Source: Calocera cornea HHB12733
Taxonomy: Eukaryota; Basidiomycota; Dacrymycetes; Dacrymycetales; Dacrymycetaceae
NCBI GenBank assembly: GCA_001632435.1
Contig: KV424110.1
Coordinates: 17,423-48,794, forward strand
Reading direction: 5' to 3'
Length of the DNA: 31,372 nt
Every line of letters begins with the position of its first letter. The stretch's first letter is position 1. Below are positions 30,837 to 31,372 of this stretch, one piece after another. The notes beneath the pieces are model-generated. The model was not told the origin of the DNA, did not search any database, and worked only from the letters and a program-made list of their open reading frames with translations. The translations under genes and the position numbers were made by a program.

Positions 30837-31372
30837 GCCCACTCGAGGCAAGATGCTTGTGGAGGAGGAGGCACCTGCGCAACATTATTAGACCAGGAGC
30901 TCGTTGGTGCGTGCAGCTCACTCACCAAGGTTCATCGCACTCTCCATTGCCTGCCCTTTTTTCTCCTCATCTAGACCCTCCGACTCTGTAGCGTTGTCTA
31001 CAACTCATCAGTATGTGTACATTCACCAGCTATATGCCACGCACCATCCTCCCGCAGACGTCCTTGGTTGCCTGCAAGCAAGGCTCTTGTAGCGGGTGGA
31101 TGAAATCCTAGACTCGACGTCGAGAAGGGCATGATGCTGGAGGCCGGGTGCGGCGTAGTCGTTCGGAGGGTGGCGACAGGGAGGGATCCGAGGAGCACGG
31201 GTGCCTTGCACGGCTGCCCGGCGAGCGAGATGAGCGTGACGAGCGCGGGTACCTTACGAATACGGTTGCCCGGCTTTGTCGGCCAGTGGGTTGAACAGCG
31301 GCACCAGTGACGGTTACCGCTGTTTGCCTTCGTCCTGCCTGGGGTGGTTCGATGAGCAGGCGTTGGCCAGAG
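30837..31372. other. upstream flank of the 658-residue ORF, no gene seen
   Basis: About 535 nt to the window end, with only ORFs under 70 codons. It may hold the promoter or unseen 5' exons of the minus-strand gene. No terminal inverted repeat matching the 26154-26257 motifs was found here. Confidence 0.4.

Noticed and set aside
1..31372. CRISPR arrays, rRNA genes, bacterial-type operons
   Set aside because: No regularly spaced repeats of CRISPR type and no rRNA sequence were seen. Intron structure shows a eukaryotic nuclear region.

Overview
The window looks like a gene-dense stretch of a basidiomycete nuclear genome, most likely an Agaricomycete of the wood-decay type (inference). The DNA is GC-rich. 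Genes on both strands are cut by many short introns, mostly 46-56 nt, with GTRNGY donors and C/TAG acceptors. The gene families are fungal: neutral trehalase, a duplicated fungal-type phosphofructokinase, an Atg22-like transporter, a Leu5-type mitochondrial carrier, and a KDZ-transposon-associated CxC5/CxC6 protein of the kind expanded in mushrooms. No bacterial-style operon, rRNA or CRISPR array was seen.

Layout. 1-636: 3' part of an alpha/beta hydrolase gene (+). 976-2325: mitochondrial CoA carrier (Leu5 / SLC25A42-SLC25A16 type, 5 exons, +), followed by a decayed tandem copy of its own 3' end. 3420-4139: single-pass membrane protein of unknown role (+). 4319-5533: secreted beta-propeller-like protein, copy A (-). 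5534-9580: about 4 kb without a recognisable gene. 9581-12273: neutral trehalase (8 exons, +). 12709-14946: Atg22-like vacuolar transporter (13 exons, -). 14947-17401: gene-poor divergent promoter region. 17402-18999: degenerate protein-kinase-like protein (4 exons, +). 19506-19909: small mitochondrial-type protein built from two repeats (3 exons, +). 20102-21201: copy B of the secreted propeller-like protein (-). 22287-22367: tRNA-Val(CAC) with an 8-nt intron. 22634-25763: 6-phosphofructokinase (9 exons, -). 26150-31372: transposon-like region with inverted CCTATGGG-type motifs, a 64-nt poly-C tract, the CxC5/CxC6 KDZ-like gene (5 exons, +) and a convergent 658-residue ORF of unknown family (-).

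How the genes relate. Trehalase mobilises stored trehalose to glucose, and phosphofructokinase commits glucose-derived carbon to glycolysis. The CoA carrier supplies the mitochondrial matrix, and the Atg22-like protein recycles vacuolar amino acids. This is ordinary housekeeping metabolism and the genes are neighbours rather than a cluster. The two propeller-like secreted proteins are close paralogs about 15 kb apart. The most unusual part is the right-hand 5 kb, where an intact CxC5-CxC6-RNase-H-like gene sits tail-to-tail with a second long ORF and next to candidate terminal motifs. This may be a two-gene mobile element or a domesticated remnant of one.

All exon boundaries were read by eye from splice signals. 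In every multi-exon gene the exon phases add up to one open reading frame. Family assignments are from recognition of motifs, not from a search.
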